Below the pieces are notes generated by a model. That model was not told the DNA's origin. It did not search any database and worked only from the letters and a program-made list of their open reading frames with translations. A program made the translations under genes and the position numbers. A DNA stretch of 64,000 nt from CAVWSM01 sp963799425 (lineage in GTDB: Bacteria > Actinomycetota > Actinomycetes > Jiangellales > Jiangellaceae): contig CAWCXA010000013.1 of the NCBI GenBank assembly GCA_963799425.1, forward strand, positions 186,001 through 250,000, given 5' to 3'. Positions 8,123 to 17,093 of this stretch are shown piece by piece. Each line of letters starts with the position of its first letter. The stretch's first letter is position 1.

Positions 8123-8572
8123 TCACTCGAGGGTCTCACCGGGAGGCTCGCCTCCCGTGCGCTCAGTGTCGAGCGCCGTCTGCAGAATGATCGCCGCCGC
8201 GGCCTGGTCGACCACGGCACGCCCCCGTTTTTCGGACACGCCTGAAGCGCGCATGTCCCGCAACGCTGTCGCGGTGGTGAGCCGTTCGTCAACCAGGCGC
8301 ACGGTAATCGGCGCCAGTTTCCTAGCCAGTATGCGGGCAAAGTCCCGCACAGCGGACGCTGCCGGGCCCTCCTGCCCGGTAAGGGACCGGGGTAAACCGA
8401 CCACGATCTCCGCGGCATCCCGCTCGAGAGCGATGGCGCGGATGCGATCAACATCACCTTTTCCGCGCCGGACGGTCTCGACCGGGGACGCGAGGATCCC
8501 GGCCGCGTCACTGGCCGCGACGCCGATGCGGACGGTGCCCACATCGACGCCAAGTCGTACGCCGTCGCGCAC
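8123..8572 (-). CDS. ruvX: Holliday junction resolvase-like protein RuvX (YqgF)
   Basis: RNase H-fold protein of the YqgF family, linked to pre-16S rRNA 5' processing in E. coli. From GTG 8572 (GAGG five bases upstream, 7 bp after the alaS stop) it has 149 residues, the usual size. Motifs include RLGVDVGTVRIGVAASD with the first acidic residue, IVVGLPRSLTGQEG, VDERLTTATA with the second acidic site, and DQAAAAIILQ with the last Asp. It is flanked by alaS and mltG in the conserved actinobacterial order. Confidence 0.92.
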   Translation of the reverse strand: MRDGVRLGVDVGTVRIGVAASDAAGILASPVETVRRGKGDVDRIRAIALERDAAEIVVGLPRSLTGQEGPAASAVRDFARILARKLAPITVRLVDERLTTATALRDMRASGVSEKRGRAVVDQAAAAIILQTALDTERTGGEPPGETLE

Positions 8573-8579
8573 CCGCGCC

Positions 8580-11276
8580 TCAGCCCCTGCTCGTGACAGC
8601 CTGGCCGACCGCGTGCTCGACCTGCCGCAGCGCCTCGTCGATCGCAGCGATGTCGGTGCCGCCGCCCTGTGCCACATCGGGCTTGCCACCGCCGCCACCG
8701 CCGAGTGCGGTAGCCGCTACGCGTACGAGGTCGCCGGCGGACAGCCCCCAGGAGCGCGCTGAGTCGTTGACGGCAACCACGACGACCGGCCGCTCCCCCG
8801 CGGCGGAGGCCGCGGCAACAACGGCGGGCCGGTCGCCCGGCATCCGGCCGCGCACATCGAGGACGAGCCGGCGAAGGTCGTCAGCGGTGGTGCCGTCGGG
8901 TGCGTGGTGCCCGACGTAGGAGACGCCGTAGACCTCCGTGGGGTTGGCGGCGAGCGCGGGCCCGGCGGCGAGCAATGCACCGACCCGCATGCGGTCGATC
9001 TCCTTCTCGGCCGCGCGAAGCCGCTCGACGATGCCGGCGACACGCTCGGGCAGCTCGTCGCGGCGCACCTTGAGTGCTTCGGTGAGCTGCGCGACGAGCA
9101 CGTGCTCGCGGGCCAGGAAGCGATAGGCGTCGACTCCGACCAGCGCCTCGACCCGGCGGACGCCGGAGCCGATCGACGACTCGCCCAGCAGCTTGACCAG
9201 GCCGAGCTGGCCGGACCGCTGGGCGTGCGTGCCGCCACACAGCTCCCGTGCCCAGTCGCCGACGGAGACGACCCGAACCGCGTCGCCGTACTTCTCGCCG
9301 AACAGCGCCATGGCTCCGGCCTTGCGCGCCTCGTCGATCGTCATCAGCTCCGCGTGTACGCCCAGATCGTCGGCGACTAGCGCGTTGACCCGGTCCTCGA
9401 CGTCATGAAGGACGCTCTCCGGCACGCTGCCGGAGGCGGAGAAGTCGAAGCGGAACCGGCCGGGCGCGTTCTCCGAGCCGGCCTGCGTGGCAGTCTCGCC
9501 GAGCGCTTCGCGGAATGCCTTGTGCACCATGTGCGTCGCCGTGTGCGCCCGGGAGATCGACCGGCGTCGCTCGATGTCGACGAGGGCAAGCCCGTTGGCG
9601 CCGACGGTGATCTCACCGTCGGTGACTTTGCCGCGGTGCACGATCAGTCCGTCGATGGGCGACTGCACGTCGAGCACCTGCACGGAAGCCCCGTCGAGCT
9701 GAATCGTGCCCTGGTCGGCGAGCTGGCCGCCGCCCTCGGCATAGAAGGGCGTGCGGTCGAGGATGACCTCGACGTCACTGCCCGCTCCCGCGGCCGGCAC
9801 GTCGGCACCGTCGACGAGCAATCCGACGACCTGCGCCTCGGACACGATCTCGTCGTAGCCGGTGAAGTCGACCTCGCGGCCGAGATCGTCGCGGGCATCG
9901 CGGAACACCGACAGGTCGACGTGCCCGGTCTTCTTGTCCCGCGCGTCCTGCTTGGCCTTGTCCCGCTGCTGCGTCATCAGCGAGCGGAAGCCGTCCTCGT
10001 CGACGGCCAGGCCTCGCTCGGCTGCCATCTCGAGAGTGAGATCGATCGGGAAGCCGTAGGTGTCATGCAGCTTGAACGCATCACTGCCGGACAGCACCGT
10101 GCGACCGGACTGCATGGTCTGGGTCGCCGCCATGTCGAATAACTGGGTTCCCGCGCGCAAGGTCTGGCGGAACGCCTCTTCCTCGGCGTAGGCGATCGTG
10201 GAGATGCGCTGCCAGTCGGCCGCGAGCTCGGGGTAGGACTTGCTCATCACGTCCTTGGAGACCGGCAGCAGCTCGGGCAGCACCGGGTCTTCGACGCCGA
10301 GCAGCCGCATCGAGCGGACCGCCCGGCGGATGAGTCGGCGCAGCACGTAACCGCGGGCCTCGTTGCCGGGCTTGACACCGTCGCCCATGAGCATCAGCGC
10401 GCTGCGGACATGGTCGCCGACGACGCGCAGCCGGACGTCCTCGGGCCGGCTCTCGTGCCCACTCGTACCGCCGTAGTGCACGCCCGACAGCTCGGACGCA
10501 CGGACGATGACCGGGAAGACCTCGTCGATCTCGTAGAGGTTGTCGACGCCCTGCAGCAGATAGGCGACGCGCTCGAGCCCCATGCCGGTGTCGATGTTCT
10601 TGTTGGGGAGCGGTCCGGAGACATCGAAGTCGGCCTTGCTGCGGACGGCTGAGAGCACCTCCTGCATGAAGACCAGGTTCCAGATCTCCAGGAAGCGGTC
10701 CTCGTCGACGATCGGGCCGCCGTCAGGACCGTGCTCGGGCCCGCGGTCGACGTAGATCTCGCTGGCCGGACCTCCCGGGCCGGGGACGCCCATGTGCCAG
10801 TAGTTGTCCTTGAGCCCGCGCCGCTGGATGTGCTCCACCGGCAGCCCAGCGATCCTCGCCCAGAGCTCCGCCGACTCGTCGTCCTCGTGGTAGACCGTGA
10901 CCCAGATCTTGTCGGGGTCGAAGCCGTAGCCGCCGTCGGCCTGGGCGCCTGTGACGAGTCGCCAGGCGAGCTCGATGGCGCCTTCCTTGAAGTAGTCGCC
11001 GAACGAGAAGTTGCCGTTCATCTGGAAGAACGTGCCGTGCCGTGTGGTCTTGCCGACCTCTTCGATGTCCAGGGTGCGCACGCACTTCTGCACACTGGTG
11101 GCCCGCTTGTAGGGCGGCGTCTGCTGGCCGAGGAAATAGGGCTTGAACGGCACCATGCCGGCGTTGACGAACAGGAGAGTCGGGTCGTCGAGCAGCAGCG
11201 AGGCGCTCGGCACCACGGTGTGGCCGTCGCGCTCGAAGAAGTCGAGGAAGCGGCGGCGGATCTCGGCCGTCTCCAT
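8580..11276 (-). CDS. alaS: Alanyl-tRNA synthetase
   Basis: Class II synthetase of 898 residues. It has the catalytic core (FFERDGHTVVPSASLLLDDP, motif 2 region RHGTFFQMNGNFSFGDYFK), the tRNA-recognition middle domain and the editing domain. Editing zinc ligands are in RAHTATHMVH (about residue 574) and ELCGGTHAQRSG (about residue 675). The C-terminal C-Ala domain has a glycine-rich LGGGGGGKPDVAQGGG. The ATG at 11276 overlaps the preceding stop by one base. Confidence 0.97.
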   Translation of the reverse strand: METAEIRRRFLDFFERDGHTVVPSASLLLDDPTLLFVNAGMVPFKPYFLGQQTPPYKRATSVQKCVRTLDIEEVGKTTRHGTFFQMNGNFSFGDYFKEGAIELAWRLVTGAQADGGYGFDPDKIWVTVYHEDDESAELWARIAGLPVEHIQRRGLKDNYWHMGVPGPGGPASEIYVDRGPEHGPDGGPIVDEDRFLEIWNLVFMQEVLSAVRSKADFDVSGPLPNKNIDTGMGLERVAYLLQGVDNLYEIDEVFPVIVRASELSGVHYGGTSGHESRPEDVRLRVVGDHVRSALMLMGDGVKPGNEARGYVLRRLIRRAVRSMRLLGVEDPVLPELLPVSKDVMSKSYPELAADWQRISTIAYAEEEAFRQTLRAGTQLFDMAATQTMQSGRTVLSGSDAFKLHDTYGFPIDLTLEMAAERGLAVDEDGFRSLMTQQRDKAKQDARDKKTGHVDLSVFRDARDDLGREVDFTGYDEIVSEAQVVGLLVDGADVPAAGAGSDVEVILDRTPFYAEGGGQLADQGTIQLDGASVQVLDVQSPIDGLIVHRGKVTDGEITVGANGLALVDIERRRSISRAHTATHMVHKAFREALGETATQAGSENAPGRFRFDFSASGSVPESVLHDVEDRVNALVADDLGVHAELMTIDEARKAGAMALFGEKYGDAVRVVSVGDWARELCGGTHAQRSGQLGLVKLLGESSIGSGVRRVEALVGVDAYRFLAREHVLVAQLTEALKVRRDELPERVAGIVERLRAAEKEIDRMRVGALLAAGPALAANPTEVYGVSYVGHHAPDGTTADDLRRLVLDVRGRMPGDRPAVVAAASAAGERPVVVVAVNDSARSWGLSAGDLVRVAATALGGGGGGKPDVAQGGGTDIAAIDEALRQVEHAVGQAVTSRG

Positions 11277-11587
11277 CAGAACGAGTCCTCCCGATCGTAC
11301 GTGATCGTGTCTCGCTGGACCTGGCTGCGCAGGAAGTGCTCCACGAGGTCGGGGCTCACAGCAGCCGGCTCACCTGACTCGGTGAGGCCGAGGGCGTAGT
11401 TGAGCTCGGCCTCGCGGGCGGCCATGGCCTCGCGTACGTCGGCGGTGAAGCCGCGTACGGCCTCCCCAACGCCACCGGCTCGCGCCGCCAGCGCAGCGGG
11501 CTTGTAGCGCTGTGCGGTGCGGGTCACCTTGTAGGCGACGAAGACCCCGGCAGTGGCGCCCACCGCCACCCAGAACAGCCGCCTCAT
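11276..11587 (-). CDS. Small membrane protein, DUF6167-like
   Basis: A 103-residue protein with an N-terminal hydrophobic segment (FWVAVGATAGVFVAYKV) and a soluble helical part containing ADVREAMAAREAELNYALGL. This matches the small DUF6167 proteins that sit between a DUF948 protein and alaS in actinobacteria; the function is unknown. It overlaps both neighbours by 1-4 bp, so it is translated as part of that operon. Confidence 0.75.
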   Translation of the reverse strand: MRRLFWVAVGATAGVFVAYKVTRTAQRYKPAALAARAGGVGEAVRGFTADVREAMAAREAELNYALGLTESGEPAAVSPDLVEHFLRSQVQRDTITYDREDSF

Positions 11588-11985
11588 CCGAGGCCTCCGC
11601 TCTGGTGCCGACCGTTGCCGTTGGGTTCGCGGCGGGCAGCGAGGGCCCGCCGTACGCCATAGGAGAATGCCGACACTTTGATCACCGGACGGCCGACTGC
11701 GGTGGCCATGACCGAGCTGAGCGCGGCCGCGTTGGTCGACACTGACTGCGCGCCGGCCGAGATCGCGTCGACCCGGGCGAGCTGGTCGTTGACGCGGGCG
11801 AGCATCTCGTTGGTCTCGTCGACGGTCGTCACCGTGCGGGCGACGTGCTGCGCGCGCAGGTCGCGCACCGTCGCGGTGAGCTCGTCAACGGTGCGACCCA
11901 GCTTGACCAACGGGATCGCCACCGCGCCGACCAGCAGGACGAATGCGAACGCGGCAACCAGCCCAGCGATCTCTCCGGCGGACAT
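11584..11985 (-). CDS. DUF948 domain-containing membrane protein
   Basis: A 133-residue protein from ATG 11985, with a GTGAGG ribosome site just upstream. It has an N-terminal transmembrane helix (GLVAAFAFVLLVGAVAIPLV), then an amphipathic coiled coil (LGRTVDELTATVRDLRAQ through QSVSTNAAALSS), then a short basic tail. The DUF948 layout suggests a membrane-tethered coiled coil; the role is unknown. The in-frame extension up to 12330 is of unlike composition and enters a repeat-rich intergenic region, so I did not use it. Confidence 0.8.
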   Translation of the reverse strand: MSAGEIAGLVAAFAFVLLVGAVAIPLVKLGRTVDELTATVRDLRAQHVARTVTTVDETNEMLARVNDQLARVDAISAGAQSVSTNAAALSSVMATAVGRPVIKVSAFSYGVRRALAARREPNGNGRHQSGGLG

Positions 11986-12322
11986 GGCCTCACGCGCTCC
12001 CTTCTGGTGTTTCAGCCGACGGCTTGGCGCAAGAGTGACGACTCTGCCAGGCGGAGCAGAGCCTCGTACGACCCTATCGTGGTGGCAGCGGCCGGCGGCG
12101 CGGCCTTTCGCTTGCGAACGCTCGCCGGCCGCCGCGAAGATCAACAGCCTTCTCGCGTACGACATGCCGCGGGTGTTTGCGTGAGAGGAGGCTGTCGATC
12201 TCGTCGGCCGGCCGGACAAGCCATCGCCTGGATGTCCACATGCGCATGTCATGGCCTCTCGGCATTCACAGAGTGCTTCGGGGACCGGCAGGTCGGCGTT
12301 GTCTGCATCCAACCTGAACCGC
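11986..12322. other. Gene-free stretch with a large imperfect palindrome
   Basis: No convincing gene. An imperfect inverted repeat has arms at about 12124-12156 and 12183-12213. Its most conserved part is AAGATCAACAGCC at 12137-12149 against GGCTGTCGATCTC at 12190-12202, followed outward by GGCCGGCC-type sequence. It lies immediately upstream of the decayed DUF559-type gene and probably marks one side of an insertion. Confidence 0.6.
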
Positions 12323-13245
12323 ATGCCCAAACCTCAGTCCGACCTTCCGGCTCGTGTTGTTCGGCGGCCGCTGACGCGGACTCAGGCGCTTAGCTCTGGT
12401 CTCACGCCGCGCGAGCTTTCCGGACGCTTCCGCCGTGCCTTCCGCAACCTGCACGTGTGGGCATTCCTTGACGCCGAGGAACCGTTGCCGGATCGTGAGG
12501 TCGCTCGCTGCTGCCGGACGACAGCGCAGTGACGGGCTGGGCTGCCGCCTACGTGCACGGCGCTGAAGAGCTTGACGGCGGAATGGGCTCCCTGCTCCCG
12601 GTTCCCGCTGCGCTGGCGCCGCATCGCAAGCTGAGTCGCCCAGGCATCCAACCCATTCGCGCACCACTTGATGCCAACGACCTGACGGAGATACACGGAC
12701 TTCCCGTCGTGACGAGGATCCGTGGCGCATTCGATCACGCGCGACTGTCGACGCTTGTCGAAGCAGTCGTCGGCCTGGATGCGATGGTGCGCCGCCGGCT
12801 GATCACGGTGAACGGCTTGAGGGCGTATTGCGAGGTGCGGCCGGGGTGGAAGGGAATTCCGGTTGCCAGGCGAGCTCTCGAGCTTGCCGATGGTCGCAGC
12901 GGCGTCGCCGCAGGAAAGCCGCCTGCGCACGTTCTGGATGCTCGAGCAGGACTGCCACGCCTCCTGGTCAATCGGCCGATCTACCACGAAGAGGGCTACC
13001 TGCTTGGCATCGCGGATCTGCTCGATGCCGAAGCGTGGGCTCGTGGCGGAGTAGACGGCAGCGAGCACCGCGGCCGGTCAACCAACGCCGATCGACATCG
13101 CGCGCCACAACGCGTGATCGCCCAGCAGCCCGGACTGACGTGGATCTCGCGCGAGATCACCGACACGTCTCTGCGCGATCCGCATCGCCAAGGCCCGTAT
13201 CGACTCCGCCGCTTCGCCCGACTCCCGCCGATGCCATCGCCGATC
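12323..13245 (+). pseudogene. Decayed DUF559/AbiEi-antitoxin-like gene
   Basis: Reading from ATG 12323 (MPKPQSDLPARVVRRPLTRT) gives the winged-helix-like start typical of actinobacterial DUF559/AbiEi-type proteins (ALSSGLTPRELSGRFRRAF, then LHVWAF). The frame is lost near 12525. A second frame continues with LTEIHGLPVVTRIRGAFDHA and later GLPRLLVNRPIYHEEGYLLG and IADLLDAEA. Fragments such as SPQESRLRT and GLVAE are in yet another frame. At least three frameshifts are needed to rebuild one protein, so it is inactive unless the sequence has errors. Family function is unproven; a nuclease-like fold is suggested for the C-terminal part. Confidence 0.75.
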
Positions 13246-13376
13246 AAGATCAACAGCCGCCACCGTCAACGGCTGTACTCGACATGCACACCTCTGAGGC
13301 CCCAGCGACAGCCTGTTGCATGCCACCGCTTGAGATCTGCAACGCGCGGATTGCGCGGGAGGAGGCTGTGGATCTT
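13246..13376. repeat. Second palindromic element flanking the decayed gene
   Basis: AAGATCAACAGCC (13246-13258) and GGCTGTGGATCTT (13364-13376) form an inverted pair with one mismatch. The same 13-mer occurs on the other side of the pseudogene (12137) with its own inverted partner (12190). The four copies bracket the pseudogene and leave the rarA stop 31 bp away. No gene lies in 13246-13406. Confidence 0.65.
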
Positions 13377-13406
13377 GGACATGGGCCGGTGCTAGGCGGC
13401 GAGCGG

Positions 13407-14777
13407 TCAGGTCGGCTCGCCGCGCACGATGTCGCGGACGCGCTGATAGACCTCCGCATAGCGGGCCTCCGCGCCGTGCTGCGTGGGCTCGTAGTAGTGG
13501 CGGTCGCGGACAGCGTCGGGTGCGTACTGCTGCTCGACGACCCCGCCCGGGTAGTCGTGTGCATAGCGGTAACCCGAGCCGTGCTCGATGCGTTGCGCGC
13601 CCGGATAGTGTGCATCGCGCAGGTGGGTGGGCACCTGACCCACGAGGCCGTCATGCACGTCTGAGATCGCGGCACCGATGGCTTTGACGACGGCGTTGGA
13701 CTTCGGTGCCAGGCTGAGCGCGATCACGGCGTGCGCAAGGTTGATCTGCGCCTCGGGCAGGCCGATGAGCGCGACGGCTTGCGCCACGGCGACAGCGGTC
13801 TGCAGCGCGCTCGGATCCGCCAAGCCGATGTCCTCGCTCGCGAGGATGACTAGCCGGCGGGCGAGGAACCGCGGATCCTCCCCTGCCTCGACCATGCGGG
13901 CCAGATAGTGCAGAGCGGCATCGACGTCGCTGCCGCGCACCGACTTGATCAGCGCGCTGGTCACGTCATAGTGCTGGTCCCCATCACGGTCGTAGCGCAC
14001 GGCCGCGCGGTCGACGGCGGTCTCGGTGGTGGCCAGGTCGATGGTCGTCGCAGACTGAGCGCGCGCACCGCCGGCTGCCGCCTCCAGATAGGTGAGCGCG
14101 CGCCGGGCGTCACCTCCGGCAAGCCGGACGATGTGCTCGTAGGCATCCGGCGCCAGCTCGAGCTCGCCGCCCAGGCCGCGCTCGTCGACGATCGCCAGGT
14201 CGACCACCGCCCGGATGTCGTTGTCGGTCAGCGGCTCGAGGGTGAGCAACAGGGAGCGGGACAACAGCGGAGAGATGATCGAGAAGAACGGGTTCTCCGT
14301 GGTCGCGGCGACCAGCGTCACCCAGCGGTTCTCGACGCCCGGCAGCAGGGCGTCCTGCTGGGTCTTGGAGAACCGGTGCACCTCGTCGACGAACATCACG
14401 GTCTCCGGACCGCCGGCGACCAGGATGCGACGCGCCTCGTCGATGACCTGCCGGACGTCCTTGACCCCGGCGGTGACCGCCGAGAGCTCGACGAAGCGCC
14501 GCTGGGTCGATCGGCTCACCACGTAGGCGATGGTCGTCTTCCCGGTGCCGGGCGGTCCCCACAGCAGCAGCGACATGGGTGCATCGCCCTCGACCAGGCG
14601 GCGCAACGGCGACCCGGGGTGCAGCAGGTGGCCCTGCCCGACAACCTCGTCGAGTGTCCGCGGTCGCATCCGTACGGGCAAAGGCGCGTTGGCCCGCGCC
14701 TGGTCGGCACCGGTCAAAGCCCCGGCAGGCATGGCCCGCGACGCCGGCGCAGTCTCGAACAGCGTGTCCTCTCCCAC
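13407..14777 (-). CDS. rarA: Replication-associated recombination protein RarA (MgsA)
   Basis: Clamp-loader-like AAA+ ATPase that acts at stalled replication forks. The 456-residue protein shows RPRTLDEVVGQGHLL, Walker A LLWGPPGTGKTT, Walker B VMFVDEVHRFSKTQQD, sensor 1 AATTENPFFS and sensor 2 AGGDARRALTYLEA. The C-terminal tetramerisation domain has SEDIGLADPSAL and the family ending HYPGAQRIEHGSGYRYAHDY. The start is GTG 14777. It is divergent from the MMPL gene with a 66-bp gap. Confidence 0.95.
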   Translation of the reverse strand: MGEDTLFETAPASRAMPAGALTGADQARANAPLPVRMRPRTLDEVVGQGHLLHPGSPLRRLVEGDAPMSLLLWGPPGTGKTTIAYVVSRSTQRRFVELSAVTAGVKDVRQVIDEARRILVAGGPETVMFVDEVHRFSKTQQDALLPGVENRWVTLVAATTENPFFSIISPLLSRSLLLTLEPLTDNDIRAVVDLAIVDERGLGGELELAPDAYEHIVRLAGGDARRALTYLEAAAGGARAQSATTIDLATTETAVDRAAVRYDRDGDQHYDVTSALIKSVRGSDVDAALHYLARMVEAGEDPRFLARRLVILASEDIGLADPSALQTAVAVAQAVALIGLPEAQINLAHAVIALSLAPKSNAVVKAIGAAISDVHDGLVGQVPTHLRDAHYPGAQRIEHGSGYRYAHDYPGGVVEQQYAPDAVRDRHYYEPTQHGAEARYAEVYQRVRDIVRGEPT

Positions 14778-14843
14778 ACAGCGAGCCTAGACGCCGCGGA
14801 TGACAGGGCTCTGTGGCTCGGCCGGGCACAACGACAGACAAGA

Positions 14844-17093
14844 ATGTCGTTCATGCTCGACGCGCTCGGTCGGCTGGTGGCTCAGCACGCCAGACTCACC
14901 GTCCTGCTCTGGGTGCTCCTCATGGCAACCGGGTTCCTGGCCGCGACCGGGGCCGTGGGTCAAGGGCTGTTCGCCAGGCTCGAGAGCGGCGCGCCGACGT
15001 CGCCGGGCGAGGCGCAGACGGCGGCAGACGTGCTTGCCGACGCCCAGGGCGTCGGCACTTCGGTCACTCTCCGGCTCGAGGGCGTAGACCCCACGTCGTC
15101 AGAGTTGGCCGCCGCCATCGCTGGAGCGCGCACGGATCTCGAGGCGATCGCCGGCGTCCATGACGTTGTCGACCCGACCAGCTTCCCTGGCGGGCTGCAG
15201 AACCCGGCCGCGCAGGCCCTCGTCGCAACGGACGGGCGTGGCCTCCTGGTATCCGTGGACCTCGACCGCGGCCTGGCACCCGAGGCCCAGGACGAAGCGG
15301 TCGCCACGATCGAGGATCGGCTGCATGACCTTACGGAGACGGTGGCCAGCGCCGCACCGGGCGCGACCGGACAGGTCGGCGGCGAACCACTCATCGTCGA
15401 CGCCGTGGTCGAACAGATGGAGGCCGACCTGGTCACTGGCGAGCTCATTGCGCTGCCGCTGAGTCTCGCGATCATGGTCATCGTCTTCGTGGGGTTCCTC
15501 GCCGCGGGGCTCCCGATCCTGGGCGCTGTCGCCTCGATCGCCGGGGCGCTGCTGGCACTGCTCGGCTTCTCGTACGTCATCGACCTCGACTCCACCGTCG
15601 TCAACGTCGTGAGCGTGATGGGGCTGGGGCTGTCGATCGACTACGGGCTCCTCGTCGTCAGCAGGTTCCGCGAGGAGCTGCACGCAGTGGGCGCCGACGA
15701 CGATGGGTCCCCCGTCGAAGCCGCGGTGGGACGCACGCTCGCGACGGCCGGGCGCACGGTCATGTTCTCCGGGCTCATCGTGGCCATCAGCCTCGGCGGC
15801 CTCATGATTTTCCCGGGACAACTGATGCGCGCACTCGGCGCCGCCGGGGTGAGCGTCGTTGTCGTGGCCCTGCTCACCGCGCTGACCCTCGTCCCGGCGC
15901 TGCTCGCGCTCACGGGCCGACGACTGCTCCGTCCGAGCGCATTGGCAACAGTCCCGGTGGTCGGGCCACTCATCCGGCGCTTCGGCGATGTCCCGCCCGA
16001 GGAGGGCGTGTTCAGCCGGCTGGCCCGCTGGGTGCAACGCCGGCCCGTCTCCGTCATGTTCGCGGTGCTCGCGGTGCTGTTGGTGCTGGGCAGCCCATTG
16101 CTGCATGTGTCGGTGCGCGACGACACCGAGAACTACATCCCGAGGGACTCGCCGCAGCTGGAGTTCCTCGAGGCCCTCGACGATCGCTACCCGCTGGCCA
16201 CCGACCCACCGATCACCGTCGTCGCTCGTGCCGACCCGACCGCGCTGACCGATCTCGCCCAGCAGGCACGCGATCTCGATGGTGTGGCGAGCGTTGATCC
16301 TCCGGTGGCTTACGGCGACACCAGCCTGCTCGGCGTACGCCTCCACAGCGACGACCATCTGAGCGGCACGGCGCAGCAGGTGGTGCGCGACGTGCGAGAC
16401 ATCGAGACCCCCTACGAGTCGTCGGTCGGCGGCGCGACGGCACTACAGCTCGACTTCAACGACTCGCTGCGTTCACACGCGCTGGCCGTGGCGGGACTGG
16501 TGATCGCGGCGACGTTCGTGCTGCTGTTCCTCATGACGGGGTCGCTCGTCGTGCCGCTCAAGGCGCTGATCGTCAACACGCTCTCGCTCGCGGCATCGCT
16601 GGGTGTGCTGGTGTGGGGCTTCCAGGACGGCCATCTCGGCGGGCTGCTCGGGTTCGACGCCACCGGCGGCGTCGAGAGCGTCATCCTCACACTCGTTCTC
16701 GCTTTCGGGTTCGGCCTGGCGATGGACTACGAGGTGTTCCTGCTGGCCCGCATCAAGGAGCACTGGGACGCGACGCACGACAACGACGAGTCGGTCGTTC
16801 GTGGGCTGCAGCGCTCCGGCCGCATCATCACGTCGGCCGCCGTGACGATCATCGCGGTCTTCGGGGGCTTTGTTGCCGGTGAGCTCGTGATGATCAAGGA
16901 GATCGGGGTGGCGCTCGCGGTCGCGGTGCTCATCGACGCGACCCTCGTACGCATGCTGCTCGTGCCTGCGACCATGACCCTTCTGGGCCGCTGGAACTGG
17001 TGGGCGCCGGGCCCGCTGCGGCGACTGCATGAGCGGATCGGCATCGTCGAGGCGCCCGCGGCGATTCCTACAGCGGCGGGCGATCGCGTGTGA
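14844..17093 (+). CDS. MMPL-family RND transporter
   Basis: A 749-residue polytopic membrane protein with duplicated halves. Each half has one helix, a large extracytoplasmic loop and a cluster of five helices. Family motifs are GLGLSIDYGLLVVSRFREE in the first half and AFGFGLAMDYEVFLLARIKE in the second, with DSTVVNVVSVMGLG and GRIITSAAVTIIAVFGGF. Such pumps use proton motive force to export lipids or drugs; the substrate here is unknown. The start is ATG 14844 (MSFMLDALGRLV). Its 3' end overlaps the convergent aspS by 26 bp. Confidence 0.9.
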   Translation: MSFMLDALGRLVAQHARLTVLLWVLLMATGFLAATGAVGQGLFARLESGAPTSPGEAQTAADVLADAQGVGTSVTLRLEGVDPTSSELAAAIAGARTDLEAIAGVHDVVDPTSFPGGLQNPAAQALVATDGRGLLVSVDLDRGLAPEAQDEAVATIEDRLHDLTETVASAAPGATGQVGGEPLIVDAVVEQMEADLVTGELIALPLSLAIMVIVFVGFLAAGLPILGAVASIAGALLALLGFSYVIDLDSTVVNVVSVMGLGLSIDYGLLVVSRFREELHAVGADDDGSPVEAAVGRTLATAGRTVMFSGLIVAISLGGLMIFPGQLMRALGAAGVSVVVVALLTALTLVPALLALTGRRLLRPSALATVPVVGPLIRRFGDVPPEEGVFSRLARWVQRRPVSVMFAVLAVLLVLGSPLLHVSVRDDTENYIPRDSPQLEFLEALDDRYPLATDPPITVVARADPTALTDLAQQARDLDGVASVDPPVAYGDTSLLGVRLHSDDHLSGTAQQVVRDVRDIETPYESSVGGATALQLDFNDSLRSHALAVAGLVIAATFVLLFLMTGSLVVPLKALIVNTLSLAASLGVLVWGFQDGHLGGLLGFDATGGVESVILTLVLAFGFGLAMDYEVFLLARIKEHWDATHDNDESVVRGLQRSGRIITSAAVTIIAVFGGFVAGELVMIKEIGVALAVAVLIDATLVRMLLVPATMTLLGRWNWWAPGPLRRLHERIGIVEAPAAIPTAAGDRV

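Noticed and set aside
11986..12330. Upstream extension of the DUF948 gene to 12330
   Set aside because: The added residues run through palindromic DNA and do not fit the family; ATG 11985 has the ribosome site.
15099..16358. 419-codon minus-strand open frame inside the MMPL gene
   Set aside because: Charged, repetitive composition with no motifs; the plus strand is clearly a transporter.
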